From Ilyonectria destructans (taxonomy: Eukaryota; Ascomycota; Sordariomycetes; Hypocreales; Nectriaceae), in NCBI GenBank assembly GCA_020740775.1, contig JAHEWK010000004.1, positions 2,356,001-2,420,000 of the forward strand: a stretch of DNA of 64,000 bases, in the 5' to 3' direction. Positions 32,610 to 44,922 of this stretch are shown in pieces. The notes beneath the pieces are model-generated. The model did not search any database, was not told the DNA's origin, and worked only from the letters and a program-made list of their open reading frames with translations. Every line of letters begins with the position of its first letter. Within the stretch, counting starts at the first letter, position 1. The translations under genes were made by a program, and so were the position numbers.

Positions 32610-33704
32610 ATGATGACTCTCCTTTCGGGATTCCAAGGCTACAGTAGTCGAACATTTACTTACAAGACGGTGGACAGCCATGAGCTTAAGTTGGATGTGC
32701 TGTATCCACTAGAGCCACGTCCCACTGCAACGCCTGTCCTGCTGCACTATCACGGAGGCTTTTTGGTACGATACCAACAGGAAAAAAAATAGTCTTAGCT
32801 AATTTGTCCAATACAGATTATCGGTGATCGTTACAGCCTCCTGCCATACTGGTTGATCAAGGCATGCACTTCACGAAAATGGATCTTCGTGACGGCTGAC
32901 TACCGTCTCCTTCCAGAGACAACAGCTCACAGGTCGGTGGAAGACGCACGCGATGCGTATGAATGGGTTGTTCAACAACTAGCCAGCACACTAAACATCA
33001 ACATTGGGCCCGTGATCCTCGCTGGTTCCAGTGCTGGCGCCTACCTCGCCTTGACCGCAGCGTCCATGACTTTGACCGCAGCGCCTGTGGACTTCACACC
33101 CCCAAGAGCAATGTTACTACTATACGGCCTGCTTGACCCGTCCAACGAAAGATACACCACCAAAGGCACCAATATCCTGGGATTACCCCCAATCAATCCT
33201 GGGCCGGTTCTTGAGGGTTTCGCCTCTACCCATGATACCAGTGGCGTCGTCATTTCAGGCTATTCTTGGCCTGAAAATTTGCCAGAAGACCCCCGGTTCG
33301 CCTTGATCCAGGCTGCGCATATTGCGGCCCGTATTCCAGATATAATGACAGGAGTTGATGGCTTGAGCGAAGCAATTGCGGCGCATGGCCCAGAGGCTTC
33401 CATAGCTGCCCCGGAACGGAAATTATTTGCGGTGGCATTCGGCGCTCTATCTGGTCTTCCACCGACCCTATTGATCCATGGAAGAAATGATATTGGTGTA
33501 CCATTTTCTATGAGTCAATTGGCAGCCGAAGGGCTGAAATCTTGCGGCGTAGATGTCATAACGGAGTTTCCGGACGACGCACAGCATGGATTTGACGTCA
33601 TGTTGGGCCATGTGGACTTGGACGACTCAACACAAGTGCGGACCACACCAGCTGTGGAGAGTTTGCGGAGGGCTTTGGAGTTTCTTGACCGCGTGGCCAA
33701 ATAA
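32610..33704 (+). CDS. Alpha/beta-hydrolase (HSL/arylacetamide-deacetylase-like esterase)
   Basis: Two exons, 32610-32765 and 32817-33704, are separated by a 51-nt intron (GTACGA donor, GCTAAT branch, CAG acceptor). The product is 347 aa. The oxyanion-hole motif HGG lies at residues 48-50 (HYHGGF). The nucleophile motif GSSAG contains Ser124. The likely acid is Asp277 (IHGRNDIGVPF) and the likely base His309 (DDAQHGFD). No signal peptide is seen, so it is probably cytosolic. Two adjacent ATGs (32610, 32613) make the exact start uncertain by one residue. It sits downstream of TF2 on the same strand and behind a GC-rich inverted repeat. It may hydrolyse an ester or lactone made or exposed by the neighbouring oxygenases; that link is inference. 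Confidence 0.87.
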
Positions 33705-35563
33705 TGCAGAAGAGATCACAGGAGCAAGATGTGAACATACAGGAGGTCAGCACGAAATGAACGCAGGGCTCAATAATTTCCGTCACTAGTTTATCAGGAG
33801 CACAATATAACCTCGCTATCAATATGCAAACTTCTTTTCGTGTACGCATTCCCTAGCAGTTCTATTAGCGAAGAGTTGTATCCTTCACACTCTAGAAGTG
33901 TCTCGTTTCACGTAGGAAACCACGTCCTGGAAGCTGAGAGGTACACCAACGGTTCATTGCCGAAAGTTCTTCATATTCTTTCAAGTCTTATGCGTTTATA
34001 TTGCTAGCTTCACGCTGCCAATGACTCTTATCTTCAGACTGGGATTCATTTGGGAGGTCACTCTGGCGTGCACGGGAAATCCCCGCCTCCGCCTCCATGA
34101 AAAGTCAGCATAAACCAACATTCAATCTGAGGTATCTGACCTCATGGACGTGAATAGGAATATATTTAATTGTCAAGTAGAAAATAACCTAACCACATCA
34201 AGCCTGCTATTGCTATCTCCGAATAATGGCGAATGTTATCGTAAGGTATGCTCGATTAGAGAATTCGACCAACGAGTAAGAGAGCATGAAAAGACAGCGG
34301 AAATCCATATAGCGAATGACCTTAGTGTCTAGAATTGGCTACTATCTTTATATATATGCAATGATGTTGACGTGGATTGGCATGTGTCCGTCGCGCCAGG
34401 TTTTAGTGTATCGAATTGTAAATTTAACCCACTTGTCACATTTTGTTGTCCTCCTTGAAAAATCTGTTACTATGGTCGGAGATCCGAAGCAAAAACTTTC
34501 GTAATACATGATCAACACCGGAACATCGGCCCGGTCTTCGGATCTCGGTCTTGTGGTCCGGACCTCCGTCCGCGGCCCCAGCGCTGCCAAGGGCTCAATC
34601 ACTTGTATCTATGAAACAACTTCTAGGCAGTCTTTGGATAAGATCTCGGGAGCTTTCTTTCCTCGTCACTAATGAGTGTAATTGGCGCTTCTCCGCAGCT
34701 CTAGAATATGTCCCTATCGCTCGGCTACATCTGATATGCTGCTACTCACTGAAGGGTTAGCGGTCTTGATCTCGCCAAACCCTTCCGACATCTCAACCGA
34801 TAGTGTAGAGAGCAAGTCACACACTAATTGCCTTCCTTAGGTTCTTGGTAGAAAACTTTTGACTTTAGAGGGGTATAATAGGTCCAACTATCCCGGAAAT
34901 TCCAAGGGTTTTAGCAAATGGACAGCCATATTTCAGAGCAACAGCCAATGGCCAGCCACGTGCCCGAGGCCAACTCTAGTTCTGTATCCTGAAGTCTGGT
35001 TTACGCTGCACAACATTGGGAGCAGTATGACGCTTGTCATCATCACCGCCATTTCCGGAGTCGCTTTCTTTGCCCCGAAACGGCTGACAAATTTCCCACA
35101 CTGCGCCAGTTTCGGTGCTGCAACCCTGTAATTAAGCCCGTGGCGCAGCAATCCAGGTTGTTCTTATCATTCCCATGCTGCTGACATGTCTGGGCAAATA
35201 ATAAGCCAGGGTGAATATCACGCCGAAGGGAAATGATTGAAGTTGATAACCCTAGCTGTATCTATGAATAGATTTGGTGGGGTGTTGTATGGGGATTTGC
35301 TGCGGTTTGTCCATGGGACCTGGATTTAGTGCCACAAAAGTGCCCAGTTGATTACCGATTCGGGAGTTCCTGGGCGGAGTTTCGGAGTCCCATTTTGGAA
35401 GTTGGCGATTGACCTCAAGTAATTATATCTAGCAGCGTTTCAACACTTGATGCTTCAATTCGGTTCTTCCTTTCCCACATTCTCGTAAACAACTGACTAG
35501 ACTCTTTGTTCTTTTACTCTGTCCCATTCCGCGCACTTCGCTCCCTCGACTCAGTCCTTCGAG
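33705..35563. other. Intergenic region
   Basis: AT-rich in its middle (about 34100-34480). It contains one 11-bp inverted repeat pair (34479-34546) but no recognised gene. The last ~150 bases are C/T-rich, as expected for the leader of the GFA gene. Confidence 0.4.
34479..34546. repeat. 11-bp inverted repeat GAGATCCGAAG ... CTTCGGATCTC
   Basis: Perfect arms at 34479-34489 and 34536-34546 with a 46-bp spacer. There is no clear target-site duplication. It could be a hairpin or a remnant of a small inverted-repeat element. Confidence 0.45.
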
Positions 35564-36138
35564 ATGGCCACCACCGAGACTAAACCTTCACAGACCTACG
35601 AGGCTGGCTGCCACTGCGGCTTCATCAGCCTTTCCGTCACACTCTCGCCGCCGTTTCCCGAACATGTGGTCCTCCAGTGCAATTGCTCCATCTGTCGTCG
35701 TGCGGGGTATCTCCTAGTCTGTCCGTGATCTAGCTCGCCGCCTACCTAAGCATAAAGTGATGGTCTTTGCTAATAAATATTTCAGATCCACTTCACGAGG
35801 CTGTGACCTGGCACCACGGCTCCGATACTCGCGTGGCGCGCTATCAGTTCAACACCAAGACTCGCGATCACATGTTCTGCCCCAAGTGCGGTGCGAGCAT
35901 TGGGATTGACTTCAATCACAAGGAGCCGAAGGCATATGGAATCAGTGTATGTGAATTTCTACTGCAAGTCAATACGACAAGGCTAATGACCAACCAGCTA
36001 CGGCAGTTCAACGACGTTGACTTGGATTCCGTCAAGTACCGTCAGTTTGACGGAATTCATGTGCTGAAACCTGCTATCGATTTGTCTGGGAAGCAGGTAA
36101 ATGTGGAAACCGGAGAGGACGTCCCGTCCAGTGCCTGA
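35564..36138 (+). CDS. GFA/CENP-V-type zinc enzyme (glutathione-dependent formaldehyde-activating family)
   Basis: Three exons, 35564-35720, 35786-35946 and 35998-36138, give 152 aa. The zinc-binding cysteines of the GFA fold are visible: CHCGF near the N-terminus, CNCSICRR around residue 45, and CPKCGASIGIDF in the middle. Intron 2 (51 nt) is canonical. For intron 1 (65 nt), an unusual donor, T|GTCCGT at 35721, is chosen because it alone keeps the conserved GYLLVYP block and the downstream frame. A GTATCT donor 17 bases upstream also fits the phase but would delete that block. Family members are small cytosolic zinc proteins. Some bind glutathione adducts, but most fungal ones have no proven substrate. 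The gene appears functional. Confidence 0.82.
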
Positions 36139-36977
36139 AATTGGAAAGACAAGGTCATGATGCATGAAGTTAGCGTTGGCGTTCGAAGTAGTGGTGCATG
36201 AGGGTGGTGTTGAGGTGGACGGCTAGATAGCAGCCGATGCGCCAGTGGGAGGCTGGTGAGACGGTCGGATATCAACTAGCTTGCTAGCTTGGAGCTGAAT
36301 TGATTTAACATCGAGATCGCCCGTAATGATCGTCGTGAGATGCATCGTAGGTGGACTAGAGCGGCAAGCCATGTACGCATGCCGCATGGATGGAGGAGAG
36401 ATGATCTCCCAACTGTGGCAATTCAATACAGGGACTTGGTTCAACAGGGTGGGCGGAATGGAGTCAGTTCTGGACGAATTCATCACCCATTCGGCCTAAA
36501 GCTCTGCAATGGGCGTCTCCAAATAAGCCACCATTATTTGGCCGAGCAACCCAATGCATCCATCTCCTCTTCTCATTGACATCATATCTGACAGAAAGAT
36601 GAAAACGCCGACAGCAGCACGCAACAATTAGCGAACGTCATCACTAAAATGGGGCTCTAGGGACCTGAAAACAAGCTTCCCCCGCTAAACGAAGCCCGCT
36701 ACGCGGCCCCAAAACTCACGGTTGCAGATCATTCCTCAGCTAGGCTTAGCGCATCCGGATTGGTGCAGCTCATGCGTTGCTTGCCTGTCACTCCCGGGTA
36801 ATCGACGTCATTGACATTGCAGCTTGGTCTCGATGATCGCATCTTGTTTGCTGGCAGCAATCATCGTGCTGCCGTCAATAATTTCCAACTTATTTCTTTC
36901 CTCCCTTCCTCCCTATTCTTTTCTGTCTCTCCTCATCTTAGTCCAGCTTTCCTGGGCCAGGCTTCAAGACCATCGTG
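36139..36977. other. Intergenic region / leader of C2 gene
   Basis: No gene was recognised. The final ~100 bases are strongly pyrimidine-rich (ccttcctccctattctt type), a probable 5' leader for the following gene. Confidence 0.45.
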
Positions 36978-39900
36978 ATGAACGCCGAGCAGACCGTCGT
37001 GCCCCCGGGCGGCCAACATTATAGCGCCCAGAACCGTGTGCCCAACATCCAAGAATTCGTTCAGTCGCTCGACCGCCAAAAGAGGGAACGCGACGCTGCC
37101 ATTGACGAGCAGTTGAAGCAGAACAAGGTCCCGGCAGGGGCCAAAGACCAAACCAAGGCGCCCGATTCTAAGCACAAGACCACTCGCAAAGTCCGGGATC
37201 CTGTCACAGGAAAGGACGTGGACATTCAAGATGCCGACACTGACTTTGCAGAGGCCGTGGATAACCCTAAGGTAAGTAATTCCAAGAGAAGAGCCGAACC
37301 GCCGTGAACAGAACAAAGCTGACTCACACCGGACAGTTGTCCATCCCAAACGAAAATCTAGGAAAGCCAGCCAGGACCGCGACCTCATCAAAGCAATCTG
37401 GCGAAGAATACCGCTACGCTCAAGATGTCACGGCTCCACCAGAAGCCGAAAAGAGCTCCACGTCGGACGTTCCCATCCGTAGCGAAAAGACGTCGGTCCT
37501 CTTCTATAAGACGCCTTCGGTCAGCTACGAACCCATGTTCGGAATCCTCGAGCAGCGTGCCAATGTACTCTGCGCTGGAATCTTCTTCGGAATCGTCCTC
37601 TTGGGCAAAATGTTTGGCGGTCGGCTGTTGGGACTTGTACCCTTGGCCTTCTGCGTTGCTTCTGGCGTCTTTCTTTGGGCCAAGGACTTGATTCGCCAGG
37701 GCAGAGACTTGGAGTGGGCAAGCGAACAGGAGCGCGGTGAGACGGCGACCGCGAACCTGATTCCGGAGTCCGTCGAGTGGATGAACACGATGCTGGGCAT
37801 TGTCTGGGGTCTTGTCAACCCAGAGATGTTTGCTGGCGTCGCCGATACGTGAGTTGAGAGCATCACCACTACAAACACATTAATGCTAATGGAAAATAGC
37901 CTCGAGGATGTCATGGCCGCATCAGTCCCTGGTGTCATCGACAATGTTCGTGTGGCAGACATCTCTCAGGGAAACAACCCCATCCGAATTCTCAACATGC
38001 GAGCCTTGCCCGACTCCCATGTCCAAGACATCAAGGACGAACTGCATAAACAAAATGAGAAGAATACCGACCCGGAGGAGCTAGCGGCTAATGAGCAGGC
38101 TGGCTCCTTCTACAACATGGAAGTCTCGATCGCGTACCATGCCAAGCCGTCCGGTGGGGACATTGCCTCAAAGGCACGCAATATGGGCATGCAGCTCGTG
38201 TTTTATCTCGGCATCAAGGGATTCTTTGGTGTACCCTTGCCCATCTGGGTTGAACTGATTGGCCTCGTTGCTACCGCTCGAGTTCGCGTCCAGTTGACTC
38301 CCGACCCGCCATTTCTTAAGACCATGACCTTCACTCTCATGGGACTTCCAAAAGTCCAGGCTGGGTGCACTCCAATGATCGAAAAAGGCGTCAACATCCT
38401 CAACCTCCCTCTAATCTCGAACTTTGTGAACTGGGCTATTGGTGCTGCCGCATCCATGTACGTGGCTCCCAAGAGCATGACTCTAGACTTGAGCAAGATG
38501 CTCCAAGGTGACGACATCAAAAAGGAGACACTCGCGCTAGGCGTCCTCTTTATTCGGATCCACAAGGCCATCGATCTCAGCAAGCAGGATCAGCGTGGTA
38601 GCAAGGGCGGAGGCTCGGATCCGTACATCACCATCAGCTGGAGCAAGTTTTCCAAGCCCCAGTTCTGTACACGAGTTATCCAAGACGACCTCAATCCGGT
38701 CTTCGAAGAAAGCTGCGGACTTCTTGTCACTAGCGACCTCCTAAAGGCGGATGAACAGTTGTCCGTTGAACTCTGGGACAGCGATCGCTCGTCTGCCGAT
38801 GATGTTGTCGGCAAGGTCGAACTCAGCATCCAGAAGCTGATCCAGCACCCTGGAAAAATGTTCCCACAAGTCTCAAAGTTGCGAGGTGTCAAGGCGGAAA
38901 GTGAAATGCCGGGTGAGCTTCACTGGGAGGTGGGCTTCTTTGGTAAGACGCAATTCCGCAAGGCCCTGCGCACCGACGGAAGGAACCTCAGTCTACCTAA
39001 GGAGCTCAGCGATAAGCCCGAGCTCCAGGAAGAGAAAGGCGCTATCGATACAAAGGAGGAAGATGATGTCATCCACACTCCTCCTGACCCATTGTGGCCC
39101 TCTGGAATTCTCAGTGTTGTTGTCCATCAGATTGTTGGCCTTGAGCTGGCTAATATCAAGGGGTCAGACGGCAAGAGAAAAGGCAAGGAATACGAGCCGG
39201 CTCGACCTGAAGCCGGTCCGGTAAAGGAGGAACAGAGCAAGACGCTTCCAAGCTCCTATTGCACCATTTTGGTCAATGATGACTTGGTTTACAAGACCAG
39301 AACCAAGGTTGTGTCTTCTCAGCCAATCTTCAATGCGGGAACCGAGAAATTCGTTCGAGACTGGCGGTCTTGCATCGTCACTGTTGCTGTCCGTGATTCG
39401 CGGAACCGACAGCACGACCCTATTATCGGCGTGGTGCCTCTCAGACTTGGCGATATCCTGCAAACCAGCAGCGAGTCTACTCGCTGGTATCCTCTCGATG
39501 GAGGCATTGGATTTGGACGAATCCGTATTTCTGTACTTTTCCGCTCCGTCGAGCTCAGGCTTCCACCTCCTCAGCTCGGTTGGGATATCGGCACCTTCGA
39601 ATTCCTACCCGATGGTGTTACTACCATCAACTATGCGCCATCGGAGAAAGTTAGGCTTCGATTGCGCACCGGAGGTTCTTCTGCGAACATCAAGAAAAAC
39701 GCTTCTGTCCGCGAGGGCGACGGAATCAAATTCGATATCAGCGGTCACGAGGAAGGCGGACAACTTCGTCTTCCTGTTCGCCACCGCTACAGCTCACCAA
39801 TCTTCTTCGAATTCTATCCATCCGGCAAGCGAAGCCCTGATGCCTTCGCCGCATTGTGGCTGCTAGAGTTGGTTGATGGAGAGGAAAGGGAATTTGACAT

Positions 39901-40696
39901 TCCGGTTTGGAAGTGCAACAACGCCTTGCGTCTTTCCCAAAACTACATCACGCAGGAGAACTTCCACTCCATCCCCGATTTGGACATAACAGAGATTGGT
40001 CGAGTTCGATTCCGTGGCAGGTTCTCTGCCGGGACGGACACTGATCACATCAAGTTCGTTAGCTCCAATGACACCCGCGAAACAATCGAGGCATGGGAGG
40101 CTTGCTACTCCGAAGGGATACGCCAGCAAGAAGTGAACGCCGAGGTTCCTGAAGTAATTCAGAAGCTCCACGACGAGTCATTGACTCAAGGCCGCGACGT
40201 TCTCGCTCAGGCGGACGAGAAGGAGAAGGACAGGTGGTTGGCCAAGGATGGTACCGATTGGAGTGGAGCTTTTGGACAGGATCCATCTACGATTATGGCC
40301 AAGCAAGACGGCGTTCCCAATGACAGTGAGGAGTACGATGATTTTGACGAAGACGACAACGATGATGATGACGATCCGGACCTCGGGATTCAGGATGGTG
40401 ATACTGATCCATCAATGCCATCCGAGGATGGCCGCACATCCATGGACAGCCAAGCAACCGGTACCACGAGCGGGTCACAGAAAAGCAGTGGTGGCAGCAG
40501 CCTGAACCCGATCAAGAAGTACAAAGATTACAAAGAACGCAGCCGGGATCTGCATCGAAAGCACCGAGGCTTGATGCAGTGGCGCCCGCTGCGGAATGCA
40601 CAGTTCGCCAAAGACGAGGCAATGTTTGCGGTTCGCAAGGTGAAGAACCTTGGAGCGCTCGATGGACGGAAGCCGGATGTTGAAACGGAGGCATAA
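36978..40696 (+). CDS. SMP/C2-domain ER-membrane lipid-transfer protein (tricalbin/Mug190-like)
   Basis: Three exons, 36978-37271, 37337-37848 and 37900-40696, with introns of 65 and 51 nt, give 1200 aa. A hydrophobic hairpin at about 174-213 (NVLCAGIFFGIVLLG, LVPLAFCVASGVFLW) anchors the protein. An SMP lipid-binding module covers roughly 235-470. A first C2 domain starts near 482 (LGVLFIRIHKAIDL, SDPYITISW) and a second near 671 (GILSVVVHQIVGLEL). The tail holds an acidic run (EEYDDFDEDDNDDDDD) and a basic end. Architecture and length match the fungal Mug190/tricalbin-like group, which tethers the ER to the plasma membrane and moves phospholipids between them. All three coding blocks join in phase. 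It is a conserved gene unlikely to belong to the accessory block. Confidence 0.9.
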
Positions 40697-41031
40697 AATG
40701 GGTAATGGGTTTCTTTTGTTTGGGCTTCGGGTTTGGTTGTGGCTTGGGGGTTCAAGGAAGGGTTCGAGATTGACGAATGACGCAGAAGCAATACCTATGA
40801 ATAGTTATGTTTTATATGATTACGAGTTTCTCTGACCCAATTACCGTGTCAGTCATTTAGTATTCACCCTGCCATCTATCCCACCACTACCTTCCAGATG
40901 TGGCGATGGTCTACTTACTGGGTTGACAGAACGCTCGTCAGGACAATGCTAATACACTTGAGGTCCTATGGGTCAAAGATTTCACCACCATGGTAAAGAT
41001 GTCATGTTGTCTTCTCAAAGTTGATTGCAGA
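40697..41031. other. Convergent intergenic spacer
   Basis: 3' ends of the C2 gene and the TPR-CHAT gene face each other here. No other feature was seen. Confidence 0.5.
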
Positions 41032-44000
41032 CTACACCCCAAAGTGAACATAGGGAACCCAGTCTAGCGGTTCATGATTTTCGTCGTCGGCATCGCATAG
41101 CTCAACATCTCTCGGCAATCTTGTCTCTCTCTGATCCCTCCGTGCTGATACCTTATCCTCCCTCACCATTGCAGTTCCAGTTTTTGACGGTGCGTCAAGC
41201 CAGCGATTTCGAATACACCTGCTTGCATTATGCAATTCTTGGCACACTGATTCATCCGTCATGCCCCCATCCCGTATTCCTTCGTACGTAATTCTCGTCA
41301 TATCCACACACAATTCATCCTTAACCTCCCACAGGGTGCCAATAACATGTCGAAATCCAGCTAGCTGATATCCGCTAATCAAGTGGATGCTTTCGTCAAC
41401 GAACTTCTCATCATTGATCTGACCGGTCCCACAAGCCGACAAGTAAGCAAGAAAGGGCGACTGTTCGCGAACATTTATCTCCAGCAGAGTGTCTACGGTT
41501 AGCTTGCCATCCTCCAAGAGCAAATAGCTCTTATCTATCTTGTTATGGCCAGCATGGCCTGCGAAATGAAACATCTTGCATTCAGGTAAATGGGAAATAA
41601 TGTCTTGCTTTCGCCGCCCTGGCTGGATAGAGCCAAATGAGAGGGTTTCAAACAACCTCTGCAACATGGCCACCTCTCTAGTTGCAAAAGGCAGCCTTGT
41701 GCTATTTGGTGTATGTTCCATGGAAACAAGCAAGGCTTGGGCCGGTATTAGTTGCGTCGTGCTGGGACCCGTACGTTCTCGGCTGTGTATGATTGCCTTG
41801 ATGGATGTACTGTAGGATGACATGACCCTATCTAGCACTGCCTCTGAAGAACCCTTTTGATGATGCCCGGCAGCATGGAGAGGAAATTTGCTGAGAGGGC
41901 CTGTCGGGATCCACCATACATGAGGCCACTTCTCGTCAGAGGGAGCATCAGTAAACCCTAGAGCGTCCAGAACCGGACCTGTAACAACGTCCCATAGCCA
42001 CTCCAAAACTTCGAGACTCTTGAGGTCCCTTTCTAAGGTCCTCTTTGTGAGACTTTCCATTTCGAGCTTAGGTAACGGGATGGAGCGTATTTGATGCTGC
42101 TCAACGAGAATAGCATCGCAACGAAATACGCTAACATTGATGACGACAATAGGGCCAAGCGCAGCAGCAGCCTTCAAATCCGATTCTTTTGGCGCAAGCA
42201 AGAAGTCTTCGAATCCAGCTTTTGTCCAAATCTCAGCAAGAACGTCATTGATCTAATCATGCATCTCACAACGCCGATCTGTTCGAGCCTGCCCTGACGG
42301 TGAGCCAGCCCCATCGAGAGAGCCATTTTGTTGAAGAAGCTGCTCTAACTCGCTCCGTAGAGCGTTGAACTTGTGTGCTAGATCAGTGTGATTTTGTTGT
42401 AGATCTGAAACATCTGTTCTCATTTCCTCAATCGATGTAGCTAGCACACCTCGGCCTTGTTCGAGGAAGCTTAAAGCAATTGCGGGCGGCTTTTCAGCGT
42501 GAAATGCTGACGCTGCTGCATCGGAGGCAAGGCCAACTATCCGACTGAGCATATGTTGTTTATCGGTATTCTCAAGCGATCGAGCGACCAATTCAGGAAC
42601 AAGGTTGAGAGCAAAGTCTGAAGCTTGATAGGCCTGTTTCCAATCTGAAATTGTTGCACAGTAGTCCAGAACATGTCTAACAGCCTCGATTCGATGGAGC
42701 ATAGTCGACATGGGTCGTCTTAGAGCGGACTGAAAGAGTGAAATGGCCTCGTGAACGTCTTCTAGGGCCCCTGTTTGGGAGTATCTTTTGCCAAGTTTAT
42801 CCCCAAGGTTGGTGAGGAACATTGCGCGTTCAGGGTGGTCTTCGGGTGTTACACTGACTGCCTTTCGCCCAGCTTTGATGGCATTCTCGATGTCTTCTGC
42901 GGTTCTTGTTCTCGAGTATCGGTCGCTGAGTCTGTTTGTAAGGTTGTTGAGCCTCATGCCCTGTTCAGAATGACCCTCTGGAGTCAGCTCGACTGCGCTC
43001 TGTCCGACTCGGATTGCCTCTTCAAGGTCCGATAAATCTCCTGTCGTCAAATATCTTTCGCTAAGTCCATGTCCCAAACTGTTCAAAAGAATCGCCCGAC
43101 CAGAATATTCCTCTGGAGTGAGATCAACTGCTTTTCGGCTGAGCTCAATAGCTTCATTGAGATATTTTAGATCCTTTGTTCGTAAAAACATGTCTGAAAG
43201 TGCATTTCCGAGATTATGCATTTGTGTCGTTTGACGAAAATCATCTTCCGGTGTCAGAGCCAGTGCTTGGCGATAGGTCTTGATCGCCTCATCGAGATCT
43301 GCCAATGCTCCAATGGCAAGATATCTATTGCTAAGTCGGCTTCCAAGGTTGCTCAGATATATCGTGTGCTGAGGGTTGTCTTTTGTCGTCATATCGACTG
43401 CTTCGCGGCCGATTTGAATAGCCTCATGAAGGTTCTCAATGGCTCCTGTAGCTAAGAATCTCTCGCTCAGTCTGGTTCCAAGATATTCCATGCGAGGTAT
43501 CCGGTCAGAGTGATTGGTGGGGGTTATATCAACAACTTTGCGACCGATCTCTATTGCCTCTTGGATATCCACCAGAGGGCCTGTTCTGGAGAATCGTTCC
43601 CTCAATTGCATTCCAAGGCCATCAAGGCATGCAGCCTGCAGGGGGCTGTCTTCTGCCGCCAGACTGATCGCTTTGCGACTGAATCTGATCCCTTCTTCGA
43701 GGTCCTCTAGATGTCCAAATCTTGAGAATTTAAGGCGAAGGGAGTCTCCAAGTGCATCCAGCCTCTTGGGCAAGCGAGGGTGATTTTCTGGAGTTTGGTT
43801 GACCACTTTGCGTCCTATTTCGATGGCTTCCTCAAGGTCTGCTGGAACTCCCGTTCTTTGGAACCTATCTTCAAGTCGAAGTTCAAGCCTATATAGTCGC
43901 TCCGCCCAGTCCGGATGATTCTGTGGCGTCAGGTTGACGACCTTTCGACTTGCCTCAATCGCTGAATTGATATCTTCCAGAGCTCCCGATTTGATAAATC

Positions 44001-44922
44001 TATCGCCAAGTTGAACTCCGAGGTTGTACAACCGCTCTGCGAAATCAGGGTGATCTTCTGGTGTCAGATCAACCACTTTTCGGCTAATCTCAATTGTCTC
44101 GCTAAGATCTGCGAGCACCCCCGATGCAAGGTATCTTTGGTCGAGGCGAATTCCAAGAATATTGAGGTTTTTGAGCCACCTTGGGTGGTTTTCTGTCCCC
44201 ATCTCGAGCACTTCGCGTCCGATCTCAATCGATTCTCCAATATCCTTTATATCTCCCGTTCTTGAGAATCTTGTTTCCAGTCGTATACCAAGTTGAGTGA
44301 GACTTGTTAATCGGCGGGAATGGTCTTTCATGGCATGGACCACTCTTCGTCCCACTTCAATGGCCTCGCCAAGGCGTTGTAGTGATTTTGTTCTTTCAAA
44401 GCTCTTGTTCAGTAAAGATCCAAGGTCATTTAAGCGTTCTGCTAGGTCGGGACTCCCTCCCGGTGTTAAGTCGACGACTTCCCGTGCGACCTGGACCGCC
44501 TCATTCAAATATTCTACATGCCCTGTTTTCGAGTACGCCCTGGTGAGTTGATTTGCAAGTGTATCGAGATATTCCGCCCGATCAAGATCATCTTTTGGCG
44601 TTAGACGGACCATTTCTCTCCCGACTTGAATAGCCTCATTAAGAACTGTAGAGGATCCTGTTATTGAGTAAATCTTGCTCAGACGATTTTCCAGCATAAA
44701 TAGAAGGTCTGTCCGATTTAGACTGTCTTCTGGTGTCAGATCGACTGCTTCTCGTGCGGCTCTGGCAGCCTCATCAAGGTATTCGATGGACTCTGTTGAC
44801 TTGTACATCCGACATAGTTGATAGCCAAGATAAGTAAGGCATACCTGCCGGTCCGTATGGTCTCCTGGTGCCTTTTCGACCGCTTTCCGTGCAAGTTTGA
44901 GAGAATCTCTAAGCTTGGCCAT
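41032..44922 (-). CDS. TPR-CHAT protease-like protein interrupted by one in-frame TAG
   Basis: One reading frame of 1297 codons runs from ATG 44922 to the stop at 41032, broken only by TAG at 42255-42253. Residues 1-~740 hold about 16 tetratricopeptide units of ~42 aa (pattern EAI..GRKAVDLTPED). A helical linker with LEQGRGVLATSIEEM follows. After the TAG, INDVLAEIWTKAGFEDFLLAPKESD continues directly into a CHAT (caspase-like) domain. Its catalytic His lies in HFAGHAG (codon 41556-41554) and its Cys in LSACGTG (codon 41433-41431). I found no intron of length divisible by three that removes the TAG. As read, translation stops after 889 aa with no protease domain. CHAT domains are cysteine proteases related to separase and caspases. 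TPR-CHAT proteins in fungi are of unknown function. Alternatives are a nonsense mutation (CAG to TAG fits RIP), UAG recoding by RNA editing, or two separate genes. Confidence 0.85.

Noticed and set aside
16273..33704. Secondary-metabolite biosynthetic cluster
   Set aside because: No backbone enzyme (PKS, NRPS, terpene cyclase, DMATS) is present in the window, so only a catabolic or tailoring cluster is proposed.
41032..42201. CHAT domain as an independent gene
   Set aside because: It is in the same frame as the TPR part, directly after one TAG, with no ATG or promoter evidence between. One interrupted gene is simpler.
42775..44551. Several plus-strand ORFs opposite the TPR region
   Set aside because: They are antisense shadows of the regular 126-bp TPR periodicity.
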